From: Phytophthora hibernalis
Lineage: Eukaryota; Oomycota; Peronosporomycetes; Peronosporales; Peronosporaceae
Direction of reading: 5' to 3'
DNA length: 64,000 nt
Assembly (NCBI GenBank): GCA_012656075.1
Contig: JAAKBF010000033.1
Span: 620,001 to 684,000 of the forward strand
The position numbers and the translations under genes were made by a program. Below are positions 21,466 to 31,805 of this stretch, in pieces; positions within the stretch are counted from its first letter, which is position 1, and each line of letters opens with the position of its first letter. Under the pieces are notes generated by a model, which was not told the DNA's origin, made no database searches, and saw only the letters and a list, made by a program, of their open reading frames with translations.

Positions 21466-23125
21466 TCAAGGTTTCATCTGCTCTTTTTCCGAGTCGTCCG
21501 GGAGCGCAATGGGACGCTGATTCTTCGCATATTGAGCAACGGTGTAGCAGCTAGAAAACAATTGAAACACATCCTCCAGACCTCCGTTCGTCTGCATTTT
21601 GACAGCCAAGAGGTGGCGACACGTGATCCCTTGCTGTAACCAAGACACACATGAGCATGATGGCGGATATAATTTCACCTCTCTTGGCTTGTCCCCGTGA
21701 CCCAATCGACTGGTGTATGCAACTTCGTCCGAGCTGAACGAAACAGAGTACAGCGGCATCTGCTTAAGCTCACACTGGAACTTGTTTTCCGATCGAGGTG
21801 TTGTGATTCGACCAGAGGCTGTCCATGTTTTGCCTTGACAGAGACGAAGATGCGCCTCGGTCATCATGATTTTGGTGTACGCACGGAAGTAGCCGTAAGG
21901 CAGTAGCTTCCTCGGCTTTAGCCGCAACGATTTTGCCTGCTCGCTTTCAACAAAGTTGGTAGTTCTCCATCCATAGAGGGGTTGGGTCTTGTAGTATGGA
22001 TGCAGAGCCCACTTCTTCGGCTCCACCGCGTTCAAATATTCCCCGGCAGGGACATTCGCATCACTCAAATCTTGTATGGCTGCTTTGTACTCGGCTGGCG
22101 TATTTGCAGCTTGCGCGCGCCAAACCATTGCCTCATGGCACACAGCAAGCTTCACTTTTTGTCAGCTGCATATTTCCTGTGAGTACAATACGCATTTGTA
22201 AGCATCAAACACCATATCCTTCGATGCAATACTATCGTACCGATGAGATGTCTTGTGCAAAAAGATTTTTTATCTTTAGCTCGTCCGAAGCTGAAATGAT
22301 GCCGGCATGGCGGTCAGAAAAACTGGCACATCACGAAGTGGAAACCCATGCAAAAGAAGTGCTTTGAAGAACCAAAAATAGTTGGAGTGATCCTCCAGCG
22401 GAGCTAGCGCCACGGCTGCTACGCGGTTCTGGAGATTTCCATCCCGTGCAACTAACACAATTTGCACCCCATTATATTGGCGGTTCTTCATGTGAGCTGC
22501 ATCCACCCCAAAATTCCTTGGCCGCTACGAAACCATGCAGGATCCAAGGCGGCCATCGCACGAACAAAGTGACCTTCTCCGTCACGCTGAATGTCGCTGA
22601 AAACGCCGATGTTGCACTTCGCAAATGCTTCAAGATACCACGGCAGGTATTTGATAGACTGCTCGTCTTCTGAGAAGACCTCACGAAGTACAATATCCTT
22701 CACTCTGTATAGCATGCTGGTACTGCATATCAACTTGGACGCTTCCTGCAGCTGCCCAGCCATCGCCAACGCAGAGATGCTGGCGTCAGCAACTACAGCA
22801 GACCGCAGCACTGACGATGCAGCTAGTTGATGAGCAGAGGGTTTCGCAGTCGACGTGCAGTTGATATGCTTGAGATTGGTTGTTGTCACGTGCCAGTTGT
22901 TCTGTTGATGTTTCCTCTTTGACACCGACAATTTTACGAACCAGGTACAAGACGCCCCACTAGAACAGCGAATGTCTTTAAACGTACCACCTCTCTTGCT
23001 AACAACAACCCGCTTAATAATGCGTAAGCTTTAATTGCAGCAACAGCGTCCTTTCCGGTTCTCCACCTCTGCTGACGCAGACCATCTAGCTCTGCATCGC
23101 CCGTATCGTCTTCACCGGCGGCCAT
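21466..23125 (-). pseudogene. MULE transposase with SWIM zinc finger, frameshifted
   Basis: Four minus-strand pieces: 23125-22934 (acidic N-terminus MAAGEDDTGDAELDG), 22931-22488 (helical, SIKYLPWYLEAFAKCNIGVF), 22506-22276 (the MULE core DAAHMKN..YNGVQIVLVARDG with APLEDHSNYFWFFKALL) and 22155-21466 (WRTTNFVESEQAKSLR, then SWIM finger CSCVSWLQQGITCRHLLAV). The order of domains is that of a complete MULE transposase. Breaks near 22932, 22500 and 22310-22160 are one-base shifts or short introns. The SWIM ligands CxC and CxH are intact. It would mobilise the element through its 87-bp ends. Confidence 0.75.
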
Positions 23126-23280
23126 TTTGATCTGGTGGTGGAGGCTGAAAACAGGTTCACAGAGGCTCGGGTAATTATAAGAGGCTTACGGTAGTAAAAG
23201 CTAGCTTTTATAGACAGCGTAATTATCGAGTCCCTCTTTGAAAATGTATTTCGATTCGAGTCCCCCTTTGGAATTTTCCC

Positions 23281-23742
23281 TAATATATATATCGATAGTA
23301 ATAAATCAGGTACTGCATGTACCGGTACAACGTACCGACATTATATGTGGCCTCGATTTTTTTGCCAAGAACGCGCTGTATTTCTATTAATTTCCTTGGC
23401 AATGAATGATGGAAATCTCAGAGGTATATGTTCACTGTGCATTGACACAAGTTTCGATGGGGTCTCAACTTCAATACGGTATAGTAATAACACATGTGCG
23501 GCGCGCTGCCGTCGATCAAGTTGATCCAAGTGGTTTGTGTCGCGCAGCGCGACATACACTAATAAAGCCGTTCGGGCCGCCAATTAAACGGACGGTTCTC
23601 CAGCAGTAAAGTACCGGTAATCAGATGCAGGCACATCTCAAGAGCCCAGTCTGGCTCTGTTGTGCTGTGAGTCGGGAATGGTCTGCGTCCTCCCTCACAC
23701 CTCATTTTGCGCCTTAAACACCCAGTACCGGTACCCTCCGAG
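23281..23742. other. Sequence unique to right arm, no gene
   Basis: This stretch starts at the MULE edge with an AT-rich TAATATATATAT and has no counterpart in the left arm. CGCGCAGCGCGA at about 23540 is a short palindrome. No gene was supported. Confidence 0.4.
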
Positions 23743-23993
23743 ATGAACCCCACCAAGTTTCTCACGCCACTACTGGCCATGCAGCTGGCTGTTGCCTTCG
23801 TCGCAGCAACCTCCGATGCAAACCCTGCCTCGGTAGATAGCCCGATTTATTACGGCCGTCCCAACAACGGGGGCTATCCCTACACCACTCCTTCGCCAAC
23901 GAAGCCCCGCGAAAATGAGACCGAGACGCCCACCCCGCGAATGGCCCGATTTATTACGGCCGTCCCAACAACGGCGGTTATCCCTATGAGTAG
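23743..23993 (+). pseudogene. Small secreted repeat protein, one-base frameshift
   Basis: The ATG at 23743 opens a clear signal peptide (MNPTKFLTPLLAMQLAVAFV, then AATSDA as a likely cleavage site). The mature part has a PIYYGRPNNGGYPY motif, a Thr/Pro-rich linker and then the same DNA motif again at 23945-23987, but one base out of frame; the second motif's own frame ends in TAG at 23991-23993. About 80 residues, Gly/Tyr/Pro-rich. It is likely secreted; roles as a cell-wall or apoplastic protein are inference. It lies 350 bp upstream of CRN-3 on the same strand. An upstream in-frame ATG at 23707 would bury the signal peptide and is less likely. Confidence 0.6.
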
Positions 23994-24278
23994 TAATATT
24001 CAGCAGGTTACGCAGTGGCTTTTTTCCTTAGCTTTATTTACATAGAGAATAGGTTTAACCGTTTCTAATGCGATGGTAGGGGTTTCAACGACGCAACCTC
24101 TCGACCAGCTGATAGCTCGAGGAGGCACCCAACGCTTCAGGAGTGTTCGTAGACAGGTTTAAATGTTTCTAATCCCCAAATGTTGTGCTGAAGCGTCCGT
24201 ACCTCTCACCATTGGTTGGAATCACGTGAGGTAGGGCTACATCTATGTGACAGCGCTTCATCACGCTTTCATTTCCCG

Positions 24279-24324
24279 CTTAAGTACGACACCAAAATTC
24301 TCCCCTCCCTTTTCTCTTATTCGA
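24279..24324 (+). promoter_or_regulatory. CRN-3 promoter: CGCTTAAGTACGA box and TTATTCGAGAA initiator-like site
   Basis: The box at 24279-24291 lies 55 bases before the ATG, as at CRN-1. TTATTCGAGAA (from 24317) occupies the place of TCATTCCAGAA at CRN-1 and CRN-2. Confidence 0.5.
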
Positions 24325-24346
24325 GAATCTGCCGCCTCGAATAAAG

Positions 24347-26148
24347 ATGGTGACGCTCGTGTGCTCGATCGTTGGCGAGGAGGGAAGCGCGTTTCCTGTG
24401 GACATCGATGCGAGTCAGTTGGTGGGCCACTTGAAGAAGGCGATCAAGGAGGAGAAGCCAGACACGATCAAGTGTGACCTGACAAACTGCAGCTCTTCCT
24501 GGCGAAGCAGCCGGAAGAGGAGGGCGGCAAGATGTCGTCCCTGTTTAGCCCTTCTGCGGAGGAGATGGAGGAGAGTCTCAAGTGGCTCCCAGACGAACAT
24601 CGGGCTGCTCTGAAGCTGGTGAAAGGAGAATCCGACGAACATCAATGCGCTGACGTGGAGAACATTCTGGCCTCAAAGACCTTATCAACGTGGTTCTACA
24701 GAAGAACAACATGGAGCCTCCATCCAGTGAGCAAATTCACGTGCTGGTGGTGGTTCCGAAGAGGAGTCCAAATGACCTGTTTGTTGAGAACGATTCGATA
24801 TCGGCGTTTCGAGAAACTGCCGCAAGCATTCACCGAGTGCAGGTTCAAATGCAAGTGCTGCTTGAGCAAAATAAGGCTAATTTGACACACAAACCAAATT
24901 CCTTCTCCGATGGGGCATTGGGTCAAATGGAGTCTGGAAGATTGAAAACGGATGGCATGATCATCGATGCTGCACCAACAGAGAACGAAGAAGCATTTTG
25001 GCCAGAGGCAATTCAGATTCAAGCGGATGCTATTCAGAGTGAGGCTGCTTTTGACGCGTTTATTACTCCTTTTTCAGCGACGTATTAAGCCGTTGTGGTA
25101 TGGTATTCGTCAATAGCGAGAGATATCCATGGTTGTCTCAGTCTCCGCTTGTTACCAAGAATACAGATCTCAAACCGGATGGATTTGCGACCCACCGTGG
25201 AATGTTTCGTGCCAAACCGGTACCGGACGATGGAGTGCAACGCCAGAATGGATTTCGATTTGGAGTAGCAGTGGAAGAATTGTTCGACTGCCTCATTTTG
25301 TTCGAAAGCAAGCTCACTATAACGGATGCTTCGTTTGGCCAAGTGGTACGATATCTGCAGTATCTTTGCCCCAAGGAGCTAGCAAGCGCTATTCTATTCG
25401 ACCGCCGCTCCTTTTGGTTGATCAAAAGCCACAGGTCTGTTGTTACCAAAGTTCGAAGAGCGAAGTGGGTCGATAAGGGCTCGAAAACATTGTTCCAGAG
25501 CTTTATTACTGACAACATATCTCCATGGGTGGCGCACTTAACCAATGCCTGCACTTCATTGGGTGTTGGTGTGGTGGAGGGCGATGCATTTCTCGGCCGT
25601 GGCGCTCATGGACGCGTTTTTAAGGTAACTGGGCCAGGTCAGAAGGTTTTCGCGCTGAAAATCGTGGAGGAATGCTCCGTTGGACGTCTTTATCAAGAGA
25701 AGAAGGCCTTGATGAAAGCCCAGCCCACAGGATTGACGATTACTCCTGTGCGAGATGTCATCGAAAGCACTGATGGTAGCGCGGCCTTATTGCTGTCTCC
25801 TGTTGGGAAACCTCTGCCTCGACCAACGACACTAGAGGGAGTACGGAACCTCTTTGGATTGTTATGGCAGCTCCACGCGAATAGCCTGGTCCATGGAGAT
25901 CCTCGCGTGCCGAATGTGATCCTCATTGGGGATACGCCCCTCTGGATTGATCTCGTGGAAGTGATGGAGGCTACTCCCACTTTGAAAAAAATGATGCTGA
26001 TATTCTCGCACGGTCCATCCTAGGTGTCTCTCGGGCCTTTGAGCTGGACCCGGCAACGAAACAATTGATCGATAACTATGGCGAAAGCGCTACGCCAGAG
26101 AATCTTGATCGTCTGGCCGAAGCAGTAAGCTTGGTATTCCCAAATTAG
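24347..26148 (+). pseudogene. CRN-3: Crinkler effector with kinase-type domain (frameshifted)
   Basis: The start is the ATG at 24347 (MVTLVC). Header, WLPDEHRAA region, QIHVLVVVP and kinase tail follow the CRN-1 order. Kinase features: GRGAHGRVFKV (about 25594-25626), lysine in FALKIVEE, HGDPRVPN (about 25890-25914) and the metal-binding segment WIDL at 25944, which is in frame here. Lesions: one base short in the header near 24480, small deletions around 24635-24700, a shift just before MVFVNS at 25100, and an A-run near 25990, after which the natural tail continues out of frame to TAG 26146-26148. From about 24555 onward it is nearly identical to CRN-1, but the header is clearly more diverged. 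Confidence 0.8.
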
Positions 26149-26162
26149 CTGCAAATCCGATT

Positions 26163-26852
26163 CAATGGTTTTCATTCGCACGGCAATGGGTGCAGCTCAT
26201 TGACCGAATGGGGCGTCGCCGCTGTGCACACGTTTGATCTATGAGCACTTTGCTGGGTTGTTGGCAGCAGCCAGTTATTCTGCTGTGCTTCTTCCGCGAT
26301 CTGATAAGCTTCGCGCGATAGCACATCTCTGTTTCAGCCAGCACACACAAAAAGTTAGTCATACACCGCCAAATTACAATCAGAACGCGTCTACGTACGG
26401 GTGGCGTCTGTCAATGGCTGTGATCGACTGCACTCCATCTTGGTCAGCAACAGCAAGCAGTCCGTAGGCAGCCATCGCCCTCAGAAAAACCGACAGCTTC
26501 TTGAACGAGCTATGCTTAATGTTCAGCGACACCCCGACACGCAGCAACACATTCGCTTGGAACGAACTCGACAATGGGTTTCCCGACCGCCTCACTCGTC
26601 CGGAAGTTCTAAATCTACTGCTTTCCAAGTGCATGCGCTACCACCGAATCGAGCGTATGCCGCGAAGTTCCATGGGGGCAACTTGCGCCCGATCTCGATT
26701 CACGCCGGCAAGCTGATCCAGATTCATTGGTTAATGATGTGTTGGAATACTTTAGCACCATGACGTATGGCACGAATGTCAAGGCCAAGAAGAAAAAGAA
26801 TCGCAAACATGTGTACGAAAGAGTATTGAACAAGTGTAGTGGTGAAGTCTAA
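26163..26852 (+). pseudogene. CRN-companion gene of unknown function, right copy
   Basis: Inverted copy of 2698-2006. Pieces: 26234-26350 (HFAGLLAAASYSAVLLPRSD, ending at a donor GTTAGT after HTQK), 26501-26716 (LNELCLMFSDTPTRSNTF..NLLLSKCMRYHR), and a final piece ending KAKKKKNRKHVYERVLNK with TAA at 26850-26852. It starts about 15 bp after the CRN-3 stop and is on the same strand, the same order as on the left arm. Confidence 0.4.
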
Positions 26853-27300
26853 ACAGATTGGAGACGTTCTAGGAACATCTTCTATCAGCGGTGACGCGGA
26901 GGACGTTCCCGATTTGCGTTTCTTTTTCTTCTTGTTGCTAGTCGTGGTGGTCTCGCTGCTGGTGGTGAAAGTCGTGGTCGAGGTTGTAGAACTTTGCTCC
27001 GACTTGGACTTGGACTCAGTCGAGGACTGTTTCTTCTTGGTTGTTTTCTTGCACTGCTTGTTTTACCGAGAGCGATGTGGTACACAACGAGCGCCAGAAT
27101 GCATGAAATATAGTGAACGACAGATGCGCTCAGTACAAGCCGTAGGTCGCCTGCACCACGGCACAAATTTGAAAAGTCATTGGCACGAGAGCGTGCATGG
27201 CCAATTCCACCTTGCTTTCTACCAGGAAGTCCTTGTACTTGGCAGCCTCCTGAAAATTTCCATTTCCACCTCCGCACAGACGGCCCGATCGGATACAGAA
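26853..27300 (-). pseudogene. S/T/K-rich 3' exons of ZSWIM-like gene, right copy
   Basis: Inverted copy of about 2008-1552. It includes the exon with KYKDFLVESKVELAMHAL preceded by TTTTCAG, and the Lys/Ser/Thr-rich segment. Homology with the left arm ends near 27300, within the intron, so this copy lacks the 5' exons. Confidence 0.45.
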
Positions 27301-27522
27301 AAACCACAAAGGTCTCGAGAGGTCTTGAACCGGTACACACATTCGCACGAAACAACACGAAAGGTTGGACACACAGACCATCTCCCCAGTCTAGCCCACT
27401 ACAACACGGCGCGTTGTGCGGTCAGTGTACTCTTCAAGAATGGCTCCTGGGCCGCCGCCGTCTTCAAAGATGCACTTCGGGCAGTTTTCAGTCGTAATTT
27501 TGACGCTGCTACTGGAAGACTT

Positions 27523-27905
27523 TCAGTATATTGAGCTGCATCTTGCCCCGACGGCCCCAAAGAAAGCCGTCAGAGGCAGTGGAGTCATGCAGTCAAGCGA
27601 CAGACTGATAAGGTATGTAAACACGCTCAAAATGGCGACGTAGGAACCCCTCCAAGCAGAAGACCGTTCGAGAGCTCTGACGGCGGCTTCTGGGAAAATG
27701 GATAACCACAGCACTGCAAACAGCGAGCGCTTCAAACGCTGCTGGTCGGAGGTTCCGTCATTACTTCCACTGAATGTAAAGAAATACAGAACAAAAACCG
27801 CAATGCCGCCACCACAAGCAGTCCCAATGAGCTTGAGGACGAGCTTGTAATTTGTCCCAGAACCTGTACAGCTCCGTGGGTGATGATAATAATCATCCAG
27901 CGAGC
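27523..27905 (-). pseudogene. Membrane protein fragment, possibly FUSC/ALMT-like
   Basis: The minus strand encodes three hydrophobic stretches: LKLIGTACGGGIAVFVLYFF, LKRSLFAVLWLSIFPEAAV and GSYVAILSVFTYLISLSL, separated by short charged loops. GTACGGGIAVF resembles the conserved helix of fusaric-acid-resistance/malate-transporter-like (FUSC) proteins. The frame stops at 27523; the start beyond 27905 is unclear because a TGA interrupts. 27906-28160 shows no gene. Confidence 0.3.
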
Positions 27906-28164
27906 AGGGCTCGGAAAAATAAGGGCTCGGATTTTTATTGACCTTATTTACAATCCCTCGGAGCCCATTAGACTACCATCTCGGTACATCCAATGACCAT
28001 TCTAAACCATCTCCGAGAGAGCCGGTTGATGTCATCACTTGATGTCTGTACGAAGTATGCGCAGCAAATGTGTATATCCGGAAGAACAAATCAAGTGTGT
28101 GCGAAGTCAGGTCGGTCGCATTGGAGCAACAGCAGTAACACCTGGAGAATGAACTGAAAGACGT

Positions 28165-29801
28165 GTATTACAGGCACATGCAGAGGTATCGGTAGCGTAA
28201 GTATTGTAAGGTCCTTTTGTTCACGAAGCCGGGGCTCACAGCTCCCGCAAATATCTCGAACGTCAGAAGAATGTAGACACCGCAATTGTAGTTGTCTGTC
28301 TGCAAGCCTAAAGTCGAATTGAACCCTTGGACTCTGTAATCCCTCGTCAAACCACTCGGTATCAGGCCCCGTAGTTTTGAGCCGCAGCACGTACAGCGAG
28401 CTTGTATGACGACTCCATTGGGTCGTAGAGGAGCAGCGTCTTCTTCGAGAGGTCGGTCATAATGCTACACTAGTGGTTACCGTTGCAGTTGACAGGGATT
28501 AGAACGCGTTCATCTGAAGCTCCAAAAAGACGGCAGAGAGCTCAGTTTCATCTGTCACTATTTCGTAGCCGTTGGCGCCGTTGACGACGCTGATCATGTT
28601 AGGGCTCACTGAGATCACGTTTGGAATGCCGTTGAACATCTTCTGCATCAACGTGACCATCGTAACGTCGCTAAGTCGACCTTTGGCAGCCAGATCAAGT
28701 ACTTCCATCTCTACATAGCATCATTCGACAGTGTGAGAATAAGTGCAGCGTTAGGCAACATAGCGAACTTTACCGCATTTGTCAGCAGTCTAAGGCCCTG
28801 TAACTTGGAGCATAGGTCTGGGTCTTCTTTCGTGTAAAAGGCGGCGTCAATGTCTAGAGTGAAGACCACTGCGGAAGCCCACTTTTGGGCGGCTTCGATC
28901 TTCCGGACTGTCGTTAAGGCGCGGTGGTATTGCTTCATAGTGGCGAGTGTACTGGTTGTAAATATACCAATGGTAGGTATATCTACAGCGACATCGCGTT
29001 CAGCTAGGCCTGCGTGTTTCCCTTGCAGTCTCGCCTCTTTTTCATCGCATTTCCGAAGCAAATCCTTCGCAAAGACCCTCACTACTTCGTTAGCTTGTAT
29101 GATGGGTTTGCTAGCTGGCCGTTTTGTTAGTTGCATTGCGACGGGAGGCTTCACCTTCTTCTCGAATACAAACACTTTGAACTTGCTGAGTGTATCTGCT
29201 GCAGATCGGTATGTCGGATCACCTGCCAATATATCAGCAATGATGGCTACGTTCAAGTTCATGCTGTGCATTTCGGAGTCCTCTTGGGCCATTGCCACTG
29301 CCAAACTTCTCTTCTTTGGCTATGGAGGGCTTGATTTTCGGGCGCCCTCTGGATTTTGGCGGCGAACTGACTTGAAAGTTGTCGTCATCTTGCGCTAGAG
29401 GCACTAGTTGCAAACCAGTGTCAGACGGTTCTTCGCGTAACTCAGAGGGTGCGGACCCCACTGCTTGTGTTGCAATGACCATCTCAGATGGTGTACTGAC
29501 CTTTTCAGATGGTGACGGGCTCTGACGAGATGGTGCAGTCTGGGCTTGCCATGGGCACGCTAGTCTCCACTGTAGCAGGGGTCGATACTTCCTGGTTTGT
29601 CTGCGGCACGAGCTCCGTTGTCGGAGGCGCCGGCTGTCGTCTTCACCAGGAAGAGCTGCAGCTCGTCAGGGTCACATTGAATCCTGTTCTTCTTCTCCCC
29701 CTTGATCGCCTTCTTCAGGTCTCCCATCGACTCCCCGCATCGATGTCCACAGGAAACGCACTCCCAGTCGCTCCAACGACAGCACAAAAGAGCTTCACCA
29801 T
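28165..29801 (-). pseudogene. CRN-4: Crinkler header, AT-hook and Ulp1-like cysteine peptidase (broken)
   Basis: The start is the ATG at 29801 (MVKLFC). The header has MGDLKKAIKGEKK and LQLFLVK. A polar linker (to about 29320) ends in SRGRPKIKPS, an AT-hook-like RGRP. A helical domain (28711-29304, FVFEKKVKPPVAMQL, VVRVFAKDLLRKC) and a smaller one (28499-28708) follow. The tail resembles Ulp1/C48 SUMO peptidases: a His in CNGNH (28473-28475), DPM after LLLY, then LQTDNYNCGVY with catalytic-type Gln (28300-28302) and Cys (28282-28284). A TAG at 28470-28472 comes directly after the His, where the family usually has Trp. Further shifts lie near 29735, 29320, 28708 and 28385. HVLVVVP was not found. 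An Ulp1-like tail is a known CR-effector class. Confidence 0.65.
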
Positions 29802-29816
29802 CTTCTGGCAGGTTCT

Positions 29817-29823
29817 CGAATGA
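29817..29823 (-). promoter_or_regulatory. CRN-4 initiator TCATTCG
   Basis: TCATTCGAGAACCTGCC lies 16-22 bases before the ATG and resembles the CRN-3 leader. The CGCTTAAGTACGA box was not seen here. Confidence 0.4.
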
Positions 29824-29841
29824 GCGAAAGATTGGAGAGAA

Positions 29842-30235
29842 TTGCTTTCCGGTCAAATCTATGTGTCACACACCAACCGGTGCAGCCAAGCATACGCGCT
29901 CGACTCTAACGGGCTCTTCGTGTCCAGCCACACGGGCAGCTACAAGCACACGCGCTCGCTGTCTCGTCACCTGTGGGATGCGGATGAGACGCTCTTCGAC
30001 CTTTTCGCGCTGGACTTTAAGAAGGCAATCCCGTCCTTTAACCGCATCTATCAGACGAAGGACAGGCGAGGTAGTGGTGGCGGTATCAGCTACGTGTATC
30101 GTTGCGTTCACCTCACAGACATGCTGGTGTTGTATTGCTCTATCTCTCTTGACCAGGATTATCTACGGCTACGTCATGAACAACATCTCCTCACTGCTTG
30201 TGATCTACCTCGTCCGTGAAGTGCTAGCGGCCTGA
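29842..30235 (+). pseudogene. Unrecognised gene fragment
   Basis: A frame with DADETLFDLFALDFKKAIPS and IPSFNRIYQTKDRRG appears coding, and a second frame ends with a hydrophobic IIYGYVMNNISSLLVIYLV and a TGA at 30233-30235. The two could be joined by an intron or a shift. It diverges from CRN-4 and starts within its upstream region. No family recognised. Confidence 0.3.
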
Positions 30236-30238
30236 TAC

Positions 30239-30466
30239 GTGGGTGAGGAACAAGGTGAATTTGTCATTCGTGAGGCCACTGATCCGAGTCAAACTTGCGT
30301 CGACCGAAGCTCTACTGAAGACCAGGGGCAGTTGCGCTCTCCGTCGCCAGATGCGGTGCCTGAAAATTCGTGTTGTGGTGGGGAAAGTGTTGAAAAGGAC
30401 GAGGGTAACGAGGAACAAGGTGAATTTGCCATTCGTGAGGTTCGTGATGGCATAACTTCAAAATAA
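30239..30466 (+). CDS. Short frame with duplicated EEQGEF-IRE motif
   Basis: A 75-codon frame contains GEEQGEFVIREATD near the start and NEEQGEFAIREVRD near the end. The repeat is also clear in the DNA (30245-30280 and 30409-30444). Small hydrophilic product, no signal peptide. It may be a relic of a repeat protein or simply a DNA duplication. Confidence 0.25.
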   Translation: MGEEQGEFVIREATDPSQTCVDRSSTEDQGQLRSPSPDAVPENSCCGGESVEKDEGNEEQGEFAIREVRDGITSK

Positions 30467-30499
30467 ATGTGGACGTGTGCTGCAATAAACGCTTCCTCG

Positions 30500-31528
30500 G
30501 ATGATAATAACAATCGTTTACAGTTTTCCATCATAGCCGACGAATAGCGCTGTTGAGAAGTCGACCATCGCACCGTGCAGACGCTTTTATAAAGCAACGA
30601 TTTTGCCGCGTGCCAGGTAAAACTCCTTCCGCGACGGCAGCTCCTAAATCGCCTTTTTGAAGTCAAGTTCAGCGCCAGCCGTATTGCCACTGCGTGCGAG
30701 CGCCACTGCTTTGGTGGCGAATACATGTAGCTACAGCGCGGTACAAGAGCGATTGCAGCGTCAAAATGCGTGAGAGCAGGAGACAACTCGATTCGACATA
30801 AGCGCACAATAGCGCATGTGTTCGAAATGATACTCAAGGCTTTGCTCTTCTCCCTCAATGGCACGCATACGCAGCGTTGCTCGATCATAGTAATCCCTCC
30901 AGCAACTTCGGTCTAACGCTAATACAGACGCGTCAGATCCTGCAGTGTCATCGACCGGGGTGAAAATTTTCAGCTCGAAGAAGCAAAGCTTCCGTATATT
31001 GCGGATGCAACACCAGGGGCCCGTTCCCATCAGCCAGAGCATTATCAGCGTCGCCTATTTTGCTGTTCAGACATCGCAGTAGATAAAGTCGCTGATCTTC
31101 CGGGCGTAGTAGCAGAGCATGACTGAGATCCTTGATAAATTGTGTCCGCAGTCCCGAGTCGACGACAGCAGCGCGCTCTCAAGAAGTGCTGCTAAAATGA
31201 ACTCGCGCTCAATAATCACACAGTCCGAGGCCAGTAAGATTGCTCGTTTCCAATCCTTCCCGGCCTCCAATAACAACGGTTTCAGAAACAACTCATCTAC
31301 CGCCATGTGCTGGTTGCCTTCCTTCAAATAAGCCGCTAAGCTTTCCACAAGGTCGGGGGTCATGGCTTCGATCAGAACCTTGCTGTCTCCAGTAGCCAAC
31401 CGCATGTTGGATTCACTGCGTCGATTCGAACCCCGGCTACTCATAGAAGAAGCTGAGCGCCGCTGCATGGCTGTGACATCGCGTAATATCACTTCAGTTT
31501 GTGTGATCACCGACATTTCCTGTCGCAA
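30500..31528 (-). pseudogene. TPR-repeat protein, degenerate
   Basis: The frame 31067-31528 has a Ser/Arg-rich N-terminus (MQRRSASSMSSRGSNRRSES) and a helical part with VESLAAYLKEGNQHMAVDEL. After a one-base shift near 31190 the reading continues FIKDLSHALLLRPEDQRLY, then LHPQYTEALLLRAEN, typical tetratricopeptide repeats. Further pieces (30761-31042, 30289-30888) keep fragments such as SLEYHFEHMRYC. TPR arrays are scaffolds for protein interaction. The gene is broken at several points. Confidence 0.4.
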
Positions 31529-31805
31529 GAACGCAATTACATGGCGTCAAATCCGCAACAAGTGAGTCGATGTTGAATTCAGCGTTGCACGTACCGGGAT
31601 GGCACCGAGTCACCTTCACTTACCTCCGGCATGTGCAGCAAGTGGTGAGGACGGTCCAAGCTGTTTTTCTTCGCCTATTGTTCATAACGACGTACCCTAG
31701 GTCAAATTCTGCACTGTCAAAGCAGGTATGTCTGCGTCGACACCAATCGCATGTCCTTTGCAGTTTCGCTGATAGCTTTATCCATCGATGCAAGTCGGCG
31801 AAGTA

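Larger units (their letters stand above)
20499..23280 (-). mobile_element. MULE with perfect 87-bp terminal inverted repeats
   Basis: 20499-20585 is the exact reverse complement of 23194-23280. Termini read GGGAAAATTCCAAAGGGGG. Inside each repeat the last bases form AAAAGCTAGCTTTT. The flanks show no 8-11 bp target duplication (GGGCAATAT on the left, TAATATATA on the right), so at least one flank was rearranged after insertion. It encodes a MULE transposase on the minus strand and carries extra plus-strand coding-like DNA at 20606-21256. Confidence 0.9.

Noticed and set aside
20499..23280. Simple MULE insertion into the duplicated block
   Set aside because: The right flank does not resume the left-arm sequence and no target duplication is present, so a plain insertion does not explain it.
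26839..27534. Long plus-strand frame with FFFFLLLVVVV and LLVVKVVVEVV, resembling a membrane protein (also 1522-2019 minus)
   Set aside because: It is the antisense of the Lys/Ser/Thr-rich exon; the hydrophobic run is the complement of AAG/ACC-type codons.
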